This document shows, piece by piece, positions 7,934-15,043 of a stretch of 64,000 bases of DNA (positions are counted from its first letter, which is position 1; each line of letters starts with the position of its first letter). The notes below the pieces were generated by a model that was not told the origin of the DNA, searched no databases, and was given only the letters and a program-made list of their open reading frames with translations. The stretch lies in contig NZ_LT607412.1 of assembly GCF_900091455.1 (NCBI RefSeq), positions 2,790,001 through 2,854,000 of the forward strand, in the 5' to 3' direction. The position numbers and the translations under genes were made by a program. Source of the stretch: Micromonospora coriariae. GTDB lineage: Bacteria; Actinomycetota; Actinomycetes; Mycobacteriales; Micromonosporaceae.

Positions 7934-8656
7934 ATGCGCAGCGAGCTGTTCTCCGCGGAGAATCTGGAGAAGGAGTCCGCACAGGCCGGCATGCGGCTGC
8001 AGAACTCCAAAATGTTGAAGATCGAGCTCAACGGCGAGGCGATGGCCCGGGTCGGGTCGATGGTCGCCTACCAGGGGCAGGTGCAGTTCCAGGCGCTGGG
8101 TTCGGGCGGGCTCGGCAAGTTCCTCAAGCAGAAGCTCACCGGCGAGGGCGTCCCGCTGATGAAGGTCTCCGGCCAGGGTGACGTCTTCCTCGCCGAGCTG
8201 GCCAAGGACGTGCACATCATCGACCTTGAGCCGGGCGACGCGCTCTCCATCAACGGCTCCAGCGTGCTCGCCTTCGACTCCACCCTCCAGTACGACATCC
8301 GGATGGTCGGCGGCGCCGGGATGGCCTCCTCGTCCGGCCTGTTCAACTGCGTGTTCAGCGGGTACGGCCGGATCGCCATCACGACCAAGGGCACCCCTGT
8401 GGTGCTGAACGTGGACGCCCCGACGTACGTCGACCCGCAGGCCGCGGTCTGCTGGTCGGCCAATCTCCAGACCGGCTACCACCGGGCCGAGCAGCTCGGC
8501 CTCGGCACGCTCCTCGGGCGACGCACCGGCGAGTCCTTCACGATGAGCTTCGCCGGCCAGGGCTTCGTGGTGGTTCAGCCTTCCGAGGAGCCGCCGATCA
8601 TGGGCAGCGGCGCGCAGCAGCAGGAGGGTGGCCTGCTCGGCGGTCTGCTGAGCTGA
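7934..8656 (+). CDS. AIM24 family protein (DUF124/TIGR00266)
   Basis: 240 residues of the AIM24/TIGR00266 beta-rich fold. Characteristic pieces are MVAYQGQVQFQALG, the Gly-rich LGSGGLGKFLKQKLTGEG, DVHIIDLEPGDALSINGSS and a C-terminal FAGQGFVVVQPSEEPP. The tail is Gly/Gln rich. The mitochondrial namesake affects inner-membrane organisation; the bacterial role is unknown. ATG 7934 has a perfect AGGAGG seven bases upstream, so the longer open frame is not used. It is monocistronic and convergent with pheA. Confidence 0.88.
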   Translation: MRSELFSAENLEKESAQAGMRLQNSKMLKIELNGEAMARVGSMVAYQGQVQFQALGSGGLGKFLKQKLTGEGVPLMKVSGQGDVFLAELAKDVHIIDLEPGDALSINGSSVLAFDSTLQYDIRMVGGAGMASSSGLFNCVFSGYGRIAITTKGTPVVLNVDAPTYVDPQAAVCWSANLQTGYHRAEQLGLGTLLGRRTGESFTMSFAGQGFVVVQPSEEPPIMGSGAQQQEGGLLGGLLS

Positions 8657-8664
8657 CCACGCCG

Positions 8665-8698
8665 GCGTCGGCGCGCCCGGTCCCGGGAGCGCCGACGC
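8665..8698. terminator. bidirectional hairpin between AIM24 gene and pheA
   Basis: Arms GCGTCGGCGCGCCCGG and CGGGAGCGCCGACGC (one mismatch/bulge) around a short TCC loop sit in the gap between the two convergent stops. Confidence 0.75.
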
Positions 8699-8704
8699 TT
8701 CCGG

Positions 8705-9661
8705 TCAGCTCAGTTCGCCCCTGCGCAGCCGGGCCAGCCAGGCCGCCGCGTCGGCGTAGTCGACATCGGAGAGACCTGCCGGCGCCGGCACCGGCCGCTC
8801 GCCCGCCGCCTCTGCCCAACGGTGCCGGGGGTACGAGCCCAGGAAGCGGACGTCGGCGCAGACCCGGCGCAGGCCCTGCAACGCCTCGCCCATCCGCACG
8901 TCGGCCACGTGCCCCGCGCAGTCCAGGAAGAAGACGTACCGGCCCAGCGCCTCGCCGGTCGGACGGGACTCGATCCGGGTCAGGTTGACTCCCCGGACGG
9001 CCAACTCCATCAGCACCGACAGCAGCGCGCCGACCCGGTCGTGGGCGATGTAGACCGCGAGCGAGGTGAGGTCGTCGCCGGTCGGCGGTGGGGGCGGCCC
9101 AGGGCGGGAGACGAGCGCGAACCGGGTCACCGCGTCCGGATGGTCGGCGATCTTGTCGGCGAGCACCGCGAGGCGGTGCCGAGCCGCCCCGATCGGCGCG
9201 CAGATCGCGGCGTCGTACTCGCCCGCCCCGGCGCCGGCGGCGGCCGCACCGTTGGAGAGCACGTCGACCACCACCGCGTCGGGCAGGTGGTCGCGCAGCC
9301 AGCCCCGGCACTGGGTGGACGCCTGCGGGTGGGCCGCCACGGTGCGGACCGAGGTCAGCGAGGTGCCCGGGCGGGCACCGAGCATGAACTCCACAGGCAG
9401 GATCACCTCCCGGGTGATCACCAGTGGCTCACCCTCGGCCATCTCGTCGAGAGTGACACCGACCGCGCCGCCGATCGAGTTCTCCAGCGGCACCAGCGCG
9501 GCGTCGGCGTCCCCGGCCCGAACGCTGTCCAGCGCCTCACCGACGCTGCGAGCGGGCGTACGGTTGCCGCGCTCGGCGGCGGGGACGGTGCGCAGCGCCT
9601 GTTCGGCGAAGGTGCCCTCCGGGCCGAGGTAGACGAAGCGCGTCGGCGGTGTTCCTGGCAT
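8705..9661 (-). CDS. pheA: prephenate dehydratase
   Basis: 318 residues. The catalytic PDT domain occupies about residues 8-185 (FVYLGPEGTFAEQAL, VPLENSIGGAVGVTLDEM, and the catalytic VTRFALVSR), followed by an ACT domain at about 198-275 with the phenylalanine-binding RIESRPTGEALGRYVFFLD. It converts prephenate to phenylpyruvate in phenylalanine biosynthesis and is feedback-inhibited through the ACT domain. It is monofunctional (no chorismate mutase domain), as usual in actinobacteria. The start ATG at 9661 lies directly before the conserved TRFVYLGPEG. A lipoprotein gene lies just upstream, 10 bases away, on the same strand. Confidence 0.95.
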   Translation of the reverse strand: MPGTPPTRFVYLGPEGTFAEQALRTVPAAERGNRTPARSVGEALDSVRAGDADAALVPLENSIGGAVGVTLDEMAEGEPLVITREVILPVEFMLGARPGTSLTSVRTVAAHPQASTQCRGWLRDHLPDAVVVDVLSNGAAAAGAGAGEYDAAICAPIGAARHRLAVLADKIADHPDAVTRFALVSRPGPPPPPTGDDLTSLAVYIAHDRVGALLSVLMELAVRGVNLTRIESRPTGEALGRYVFFLDCAGHVADVRMGEALQGLRRVCADVRFLGSYPRHRWAEAAGERPVPAPAGLSDVDYADAAAWLARLRRGELS

Positions 9662-9670
9662 GCGGCCAGC

Positions 9671-10288
9671 CTACGCACCCGAGCCGAGAACCGGCCCGGC
9701 GTCGCAGGCGAGCGTCCGGATCCCCACCGGACCGGTGGCGCGTACCTCGATGGTGCACACGTCGGTGCCGGCGGTGACCAGCTCCGGAGCGGCTGCCCGA
9801 CCGCGGGTGACGACCTGGAGTTCCTCGTGCCCGGTCACCTCCAGCACGGTGTACTGCCAGTCGGCGGCGCAGAGGGGCCCGCTGCGGACCCGGACCCGGA
9901 CGTTTTCCGGAAGCACGCCACCCCGGCCGCGCAGCAGCTGCACCACCCGCTGCCCGGACGGCCCGTTCGGGCAGGCCGTCGCGACCAGCCCGGCGTCCGG
10001 GGTGGCTGTGGCGGTGCCGACCGGCGGGGTGGCGGGCGCGGTGCTCGGGGTGCCGGTCGGGCCGGGTGCCGCCGGGACTCCGGTGCCGGTCGGCGCGCCG
10101 GACGGTTCCCGCAACCCGGGTGGGGCGCCGCAGCCCGTCAGCACTGCGACGGTGAGGAGAGCGAGCGCCGCTCGCAGGACCCGGGTCGCGGGTAGCGCGC
10201 GGACAGCCACCGGATCGTGGGTCGCCGGTGGGGCGTGGGTCGTCGCCCGCGGTGGGGTGGACACGCGGCGGAGCGGGGTGAACGGCAC
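9671..10288 (-). CDS. putative lipoprotein, proline/threonine-rich linker
   Basis: 205 residues with no recognised family. A hydrophobic segment VLRAALALLTVAVLTGC ends in the lipobox LTGC, so the mature protein is a surface lipoprotein. A Pro/Thr/Gly-rich linker (about 70-105) precedes a small beta-type domain with two or three Cys residues (ATACPNGPSG, LCAADWQYTVLE, DVCTIEV) that could be disulphide bonded. The N-terminus before the signal looks too long, so an internal GTG at 10210 (before RALPATRVLRAAL) may be the true start. It lies 10 bases upstream of pheA on the same strand; no functional link is evident. Confidence 0.7.
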   Translation of the reverse strand: MPFTPLRRVSTPPRATTHAPPATHDPVAVRALPATRVLRAALALLTVAVLTGCGAPPGLREPSGAPTGTGVPAAPGPTGTPSTAPATPPVGTATATPDAGLVATACPNGPSGQRVVQLLRGRGGVLPENVRVRVRSGPLCAADWQYTVLEVTGHEELQVVTRGRAAAPELVTAGTDVCTIEVRATGPVGIRTLACDAGPVLGSGA

Positions 10289-10372
10289 GGGCCGATCCTC
10301 GGGACATCGGAGAACTCGTCGCGGCCGGGGTGGCCGAGCCCATCGTAGGGGGAGCGGCCGGCGGGGTGAAGC

Positions 10373-10762
10373 TCAGCCGAGGACGCGGTGCCCGGCACGC
10401 TCCAGGGCGGCCGTGCCCTCGGTCAACCGCACGGCCGGCACCAGCAGGTAGTCGGTATCGAAGGTGGAGAACGTGACCACGCTGACCCGGGCCTCGGCGA
10501 GCGGGTCGACGAGCGCGGCCAGGGTGTCGGTGCCGGCCACGTCCACCGGGCCGGCGACGCGCAGGCAGCGCCAGACGGTCTCCACAACGGCCTGCGCGGG
10601 GGCCCGTTCGGTCGGGCAGATCACCGAGATTCCGTCGGCCGTCCAGCTCACGGTGACCACGTCGGTGCGACCCAGCCCGCTCGACAACGCGTCCGGCAGG
10701 GTGGAGCCGGCGGCCAACCGGCACACGGCGTACTCCCCCGGCAGCAGAGCGATATCGAGCAT
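10373..10762 (-). CDS. ACT domain-containing protein
   Basis: 129 residues, of the small actinobacterial ACT-like (CASTOR-type) group. It begins LDIALLPGEYAVCRL and has the second half RVSVVTFSTFDTDYLLVP typical of a tandem ACT fold that binds amino acids. No catalytic domain is attached, so it may act as an amino-acid sensor or allosteric subunit (inference). It begins at the ATG at 10762 and stands alone on the minus strand, between the lipoprotein and the PAS gene. Confidence 0.75.
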   Translation of the reverse strand: MLDIALLPGEYAVCRLAAGSTLPDALSSGLGRTDVVTVSWTADGISVICPTERAPAQAVVETVWRCLRVAGPVDVAGTDTLAALVDPLAEARVSVVTFSTFDTDYLLVPAVRLTEGTAALERAGHRVLG

Positions 10763-10837
10763 GAGGGCACCTTACGGCCTCGGTGCGGACCCACCCCAGC
10801 ATCGCCGCGTGCGGCGAACGACACACTCCGTCGCAGG

Positions 10838-11296
10838 TCAGACCTCGGAGAAGAAGGTGAGCGAGCCGGCCACGGCACCGTCGGCGAGCACCGGGGTGGA
10901 GATCGCGTCGACGGTCGCGTCGGAGCTGTCCGCCGAGGCCGCCTGCACCCGGAGCAGACCGCGGGCGAGCCGGCCGGACGAGAGCGCCAGCAGGGGCGGA
11001 ATCTTGTCGATCTCGGCCTCGGTCAGCTCGCCGCGGTTGGCGGTGAAGTCCAGCAGGCGCAACCCGCCGTCGAGCAGCGGGCGCCCGATCAGGCCGTCCG
11101 GTTCGCCCAGGCAGAGCAGGTCGCAGCCGGCCGCGGAGATCGCCACCACCCGGGTTTCGGCGTCGATCAGCAGGCACGGCTCGTCGGCTCGGCCGACCGT
11201 CGAGGACCACTGGCCGAAGTTGTCGGACTCCGGCTCTGTCGAGGCCCGCGCCGTCGGCACGAACACTTCCGAGAGCGAGAGTTCGACGTGGGCCAC
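10838..11296 (-). CDS. PAS-like domain protein
   Basis: 152 residues. The central segment (EPCLLIDAETRVVAISAAGCDLLCLGEPDGLIGRPL) has the shape of a PAS domain: hydrophobic strand, Asp-containing turn, then a helix with a Cys/Leu-rich core and the LIGRPLLD turn. No output domain follows, so it could be a stand-alone sensor or binding partner. The GTG at 11296 is chosen because AGGAGG lies 4 bases before it; the frame continues open upstream, but that part is not coding-like. The specific ligand is unknown. Confidence 0.65.
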   Translation of the reverse strand: MAHVELSLSEVFVPTARASTEPESDNFGQWSSTVGRADEPCLLIDAETRVVAISAAGCDLLCLGEPDGLIGRPLLDGGLRLLDFTANRGELTEAEIDKIPPLLALSSGRLARGLLRVQAASADSSDATVDAISTPVLADGAVAGSLTFFSEV

Positions 11297-11462
11297 CGAG
11301 CCTCCTATGTACACCGACGGACTGTCCACGCTAGCGGGTCGCCGACGGAACCACCGAGCGCACCGCGCCACCGGCCACACTGCCTGAGCCGGGGCGGCCA
11401 GTGACGGCGCGGGAGCCGGTGGCGTGGACGGGGACCGGAGCCGCGTGGCGTCGCCGGTGACG

Positions 11463-12203
11463 TTACCGGCGGTTGGCCGGCTTGTCAGCGGCCGTTCGGC
11501 CCTCGTCATACCACCGGTAGTCGGCGGATGGACGGTACGTGCCGTTCAGCCAGGTGCCCGGGTGCTGCGCGACCCGGGACAGCTTCTCGGCCGTGGCGGG
11601 GCTGATCCGGCTGCCGCCGGCCACGAGGAGCCGGTCCAGCTCCCGGTGGGTGGCCATCAGACAGTCCTTCGGCAGGCCGTAGACGCTGATCACGCCGGAG
11701 CCGACGAAGGTCAGCACCGGCGTCACCGGCACAGGCAGCCGCACCGCGGCGGAGAGGGCCTTGCTGGCCCGCTTGGCGTCCCGGCGGGCCTCCGCCACGT
11801 ACGGCGGTCGCTTGCCGTTGATCTGCACGACGTCCCCCGCGACGAGCACACGGGCCCGCCCGTGGTCGGCGATGGTCACCGCGAACAGGCCGCTCGGCCC
11901 GATGGCGAGGAACCCGGCGCGCTCGTCCTGACCACGGTCGAGCAGGACGTCGGCCACGTCGGTGCGGGGCCACTCGATGACGTGCCAGGCCGGCCCGAGA
12001 TGGTCGAGCTGGCCCAGGGCCCGTGCTCCGGCCGCCTCCAGCCTCCGGGCGCCCCGCTCGGCCCGACGACGGCGGGCCCATTCGAGCGGTGTCGGACGGA
12101 CCGGTGCGAGAACCCCCGGCGACTCGACGCGGGGATGGGGCACCGCGACGGGCGGCAGTGCCCGGGCGGTCGGTACGGCTCGTCGTGCGGGAAAGACAGT
12201 CAT
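11463..12203 (-). CDS. NERD-like nuclease-related domain protein
   Basis: 246 residues. After an Arg/Ala/Pro-rich N-terminus, the part from about residue 85 to 200 (RTDVADVLLDRGQDERAGFLAIGPSGLFAVTI, HGRARVLVAGDVVQINGK, TPVLTFVGSG) follows the pattern of NERD domains: a strand with conserved Gly, then PSGLFAV and the later VxPVLxF strand. NERD domains are nuclease-related and usually fused to helicases or kinases; here it stands alone. ATG 12203 has GGAGG six bases upstream and is preferred over ATG 12218. The catalytic residues are only partly recognisable, so activity is uncertain. Confidence 0.65.
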   Translation of the reverse strand: MTVFPARRAVPTARALPPVAVPHPRVESPGVLAPVRPTPLEWARRRRAERGARRLEAAGARALGQLDHLGPAWHVIEWPRTDVADVLLDRGQDERAGFLAIGPSGLFAVTIADHGRARVLVAGDVVQINGKRPPYVAEARRDAKRASKALSAAVRLPVPVTPVLTFVGSGVISVYGLPKDCLMATHRELDRLLVAGGSRISPATAEKLSRVAQHPGTWLNGTYRPSADYRWYDEGRTAADKPANRR

Positions 12204-12293
12204 CGCGACCTCCGGCAAAAGGTCCCTCGAAGTTATGTCCCCACTACCCTACGTTGACACTCCCCGTGTTCGGCAAGCCGGAACGCCGGAGTG

Positions 12294-12324
12294 ACTGTGG
12301 ATGAATGCCATATTCATCCACAGT
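12294..12324. promoter_or_regulatory. 31-bp perfect inverted repeat upstream of arcA (candidate operator)
   Basis: 13-base arms ACTGTGGATGAAT and ATTCATCCACAGT are perfectly complementary around the 5-base spacer GCCAT. Its centre is 58 bases before the arcA GTG at 12367. The inner TGAAT...ATTCA half-sites resemble an ARG box, with a 5-base instead of 4-base spacer. A dimeric activator or repressor site for arcA is the simplest reading. Confidence 0.7.
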
Positions 12325-12354
12325 TCTTTTCTCGGATGCCGCCAAACCCTGCCC

Positions 12355-12360
12355 TACGCT
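12355..12360 (+). promoter_or_regulatory. -10 box of arcA (leaderless)
   Basis: TACGCT lies 6 bases before the GTG at 12367, which has no Shine-Dalgarno. This fits a transcript beginning at or next to the start codon. The inverted repeat at 12294-12324 would then end about 43 bases upstream of the transcript start, just beyond a -35 element. Confidence 0.55.
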
Positions 12361-12366
12361 GCGGGG

Positions 12367-13596
12367 GTGACCCACTACGTCGACAGCGAAGTCGGCCGGC
12401 TCGGCACCGTACTGCTGCACCGGCCCGGCCCGGAACTGGCCCGGCTCACCCCCCGCAACAACGACTCACTCCTGTTCGACGCGATCCCCTGGGTCGGCCG
12501 CGCCCAGGAGGAACACGACGCGTTCGCCGCCGCGCTGCGCGAGCGCGGCGTCGAGGTGCTCTACCTGGCCACCCTGCTGGCCGAGACGTTGGCCGTCGCG
12601 GACGCCCGGGCCGAACTCACCGAGCAGGTGCTGCGCTCGCGCCGGCTCGGCGACACCCTGCGCGCCCGGGTCGCCGACCACCTCTCCTACCTGGACCCGG
12701 TCGCGCTGGCCGACGTGCTCACCGCCGGGCTGGCCCACGAGGAACTGCGAATCAGCTCGGAACGGCCGGGCGGCCTGGTCTACACCCTGATGGACCGGCA
12801 CGACTTCGTCATCGACCCGCTGCCCAACCTGCTCTTCACCCGGGACTCGTCGCTGTGGATCGGCGACCGGGTCGGAGTCACAAGCCTGGCCATGCCGGCC
12901 CGCCGCCGGGAGACCACCCTCACCGACGCCATCTACCGCCACCATCCGCGCTTCGCCGGCACCGAGTTCGTCTACCGCCCCCACCTGGAGCACCTGGAGG
13001 GCGGGGACGTGCTGCTGCTCGCCCCCGGGGTGCTGGCGGTCGGGGTGGGTGAGCGGACGACCCCGGCCGGTGCCGAACGGCTGGGCCGGCAGGTCTTCGC
13101 TGCCGGGCTGGCCCACACGATCCTGGTGGTGCCGATCGCCCAGGAGCGCGCCACCATGCACCTGGACACCGTCTGCACGATGGTCGACGTGGACGCCGTG
13201 CTGATGTATCCCAACGTCGCCAGCGTGCTCTCCGCGTACACCGTGATCGCCGGCGCGGACGGCGAGGACCCGCGGGTGGACGGCCCCGCGCCCTTCCTGC
13301 GGGCCGCCGCCGACGCGATGGACCTCGACCAGCTCCGGGTCATCGACACCGGGCTCGACCCGGTCACCGCGGAACGCGAGCAGTGGGACGACGGCAACAA
13401 CACGCTGGCCCTGGCACCGCGGCTCTGCGTCGGCTACGAGCGCAACACCGAGACCAATGCCCAGCTGGAGCGGGCCGGCATCGAGGTGATCCCGATCGCC
13501 GGCTCGGAGCTGGGCTCGGGGCGGGGCGGCCCGCGCTGCATGTCCTGCCCGATCACCCGCGACCCGCTGAAGGAAGGGCCCCTTGTTAACGCCTAG
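12367..13596 (+). CDS. arcA: arginine deiminase
   Basis: 409 residues. It hydrolyses arginine to citrulline and ammonia, the first step of the ADI pathway. Signature pieces are [30 protein letters not shown], the catalytic-site [20 protein letters not shown] and the C-terminal [12 protein letters not shown] with catalytic Cys394. The start GTG at 12367 sits at leaderless distance from a TACGCT box. The last eight residues (KEGPLVNA) and the stop codon are encoded by a palindromic repeat at 13571-13618; the protein would normally end near RDPL. Neither arcB nor arcC is adjacent, so the product may feed other arginine routes, and the enzyme may be catabolic rather than fermentative. Confidence 0.95.
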   Translation: MTHYVDSEVGRLGTVLLHRPGPELARLTPRNNDSLLFDAIPWVGRAQEEHDAFAAALRERGVEVLYLATLLAETLAVADARAELTEQVLRSRRLGDTLRARVADHLSYLDPVALADVLTAGLAHEELRISSERPGGLVYTLMDRHDFVIDPLPNLLFTRDSSLWIGDRVGVTSLAMPARRRETTLTDAIYRHHPRFAGTEFVYRPHLEHLEGGDVLLLAPGVLAVGVGERTTPAGAERLGRQVFAAGLAHTILVVPIAQERATMHLDTVCTMVDVDAVLMYPNVASVLSAYTVIAGADGEDPRVDGPAPFLRAAADAMDLDQLRVIDTGLDPVTAEREQWDDGNNTLALAPRLCVGYERNTETNAQLERAGIEVIPIAGSELGSGRGGPRCMSCPITRDPLKEGPLVNA

Positions 13597-13618
13597 TGCA
13601 TAAAAAGGGGCCCTTCCT
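13571..13618. repeat. GGGGCCC palindromic repeat, terminator-like, overlapping the arcA end
   Basis: Perfect 14-base arms AGGAAGGGCCCCTT and AAGGGGCCCTTCCT flank a 20-base loop (13585-13604) that carries the arcA TAG at 13594. Copies occur at 22637-22681 and 58549-58605. It lies between convergent arcA and DUF5926 genes and probably also acts as their terminator. Confidence 0.8.
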
Positions 13619-13622
13619 AACG

Positions 13623-14510
13623 TCAGCGGAGGGTGAGCTGGCGACCGAGCAGCCCCTGACGGGCCCGGCGTCCGGCGGCGTCCAGCGGGTCGCTGGCGGC
13701 GAGTGCCTCGGTGTACCGCTTGGCGAACTGCGCCACCGGGTCCTCCCAGTCGGTCGCCGGAGTCTCCTCCGGCAGGTCCCAGACCGGCACCAGCCGACCG
13801 TGCGCGCGGAACATGCCGGCGAACCGGGTCTGCTCGCCGAGCGGCAGCGTGCCAGCCGCGCCGAGCCGGGCCAGCGCGTCGAGCGCGGCGTCCTCCTCGT
13901 CCGGCAGCACCCAACGCACGTGCGCCTTCTCCGGGACCTGGCACCAGTACGCGGCCTTCGCCGCGGTCAGCCGCACCGTCGGGTAGATGGCCGCGTTCGC
14001 CCGCTCAAGCGACGCCTGCACGGTCGGGTCGTCCGTTGCGCCGGGGTCGAGCCAGAACTCGAACCCGTCGTGCATGGTGATCTCCAGTGGGCCGTCCACC
14101 AGGACGTCCTGCAGCCGGGGGCCGGGTCCGGGCAGCGGCGGCACGGCCACCTGGCCGCCCGGCTCGGTCCGCAACGCGCAGAGCAGCGCCTCGGCCAGGT
14201 CGCGGGAGACGTCACCGGACTGCTGGTGACGTTGCAGGCCGATGAGCACCCGGCCGTCCGGCTTGGTGATCGCCGGAGCGGCCATCGGCAGCACCGTGGC
14301 CAGCGTGACCGGCCGGTCCCCGAACTCCTCGACAAGGGCGGGCGACAGCCGCAGCGGCGCGGACGCGGCGGGCACCAGCTCGCGCAGCGCGATCCACTCG
14401 GGTTCGTCGACCAGCCCCTCGAACGGTCGGGGCACGAAGATGTCCCGCACCTTGTCCCGACGGGGGGCGGTGTCCGCGGCGGCACGCTGGTTCTTTCGAC
14501 GCTTGCTCAC
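13623..14510 (-). CDS. DUF5926 family protein
   Basis: 295 residues. The N-terminus is basic (SKRRKNQRAAADTAPRRDK), then RDIFVPRPFEGLVDEPEWIALRELVPAASAPL and HDGFEFWLDPGA are recognisable parts of this actinobacterial family of unknown function. The body is an alpha/beta domain with no visible catalytic motif or membrane segment. GTG 14510 begins the conserved SKR start; the longer open frame upstream is not used. Its 3' end abuts the palindromic repeat shared with arcA. Involvement in translation or envelope homeostasis has been suggested only by context, so I leave the function open. Confidence 0.8.
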   Translation of the reverse strand: MSKRRKNQRAAADTAPRRDKVRDIFVPRPFEGLVDEPEWIALRELVPAASAPLRLSPALVEEFGDRPVTLATVLPMAAPAITKPDGRVLIGLQRHQQSGDVSRDLAEALLCALRTEPGGQVAVPPLPGPGPRLQDVLVDGPLEITMHDGFEFWLDPGATDDPTVQASLERANAAIYPTVRLTAAKAAYWCQVPEKAHVRWVLPDEEDAALDALARLGAAGTLPLGEQTRFAGMFRAHGRLVPVWDLPEETPATDWEDPVAQFAKRYTEALAASDPLDAAGRRARQGLLGRQLTLR

Positions 14511-14571
14511 GGCGTCACAGCCTAGAGGCCCGACCGGCTCGTCGTGGGCGGGACCCGCTCCGAGACGTCGC

Positions 14572-15015
14572 TCAGCCTGCCGGCACCAGGTCGGGCCGGG
14601 GCGCCGGGGCAGGATCGAACTCCGCCCAGACGCGCTGGCCCAGACCGTCCCGCTCGACGCCCCACCGGGTGGCCAGACCGGCCACGATGTGCAGGCCTCG
14701 GCCATCCGCCGCGTCGGGGTTGGCCGTCCGGATCCGTGGCCCGGTGCTCGCGCCGCCATCGGTCACCCGCAACTGGATCCGCGGCCCGTCGACCGAGGGC
14801 CGCAACCGCCAGGCCACCCGGACCACGCCGCCGGGCAGCGGTCGGGCGTGCCGCACCGCGTTGCCCACCAGCTCGGCGAGCACCGCGATCAGGTCCGCGA
14901 GGAGCGTCGGGGGTACGACGTCCGCCAGGTCGTCGGCGAGCCGGTGCCGGGCCAGCCGCGCTCCGGTGGGATGGTGGGGGACCACCACGCACCATGCCCG
15001 TTCCTTCGCTGCCAC
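14572..15015 (-). CDS. small HATPase-domain protein (anti-sigma/serine-kinase-like)
   Basis: 147 residues comprising one GHKL ATPase fold. Motifs are ELVGNAVRHARPLPGG (N box), RVTDGGAST (G1 box), and DGRGLHIVAGLATRWG (G2 box). This matches RsbW/SpoIIAB-type anti-sigma kinases of actinobacteria. The GTG at 15015 follows GGAGG at ideal spacing. It lies 28 bases downstream of the sensor kinase at 15044-16498 and probably shares its transcript. It could phosphorylate an anti-sigma antagonist, but no antagonist or sigma gene is adjacent, so the partner is unknown. Confidence 0.8.
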   Translation of the reverse strand: MAAKERAWCVVVPHHPTGARLARHRLADDLADVVPPTLLADLIAVLAELVGNAVRHARPLPGGVVRVAWRLRPSVDGPRIQLRVTDGGASTGPRIRTANPDAADGRGLHIVAGLATRWGVERDGLGQRVWAEFDPAPAPRPDLVPAG

Positions 15016-15043
15016 CGTTGCCTCCACGTCGCGCCACCGCCGG

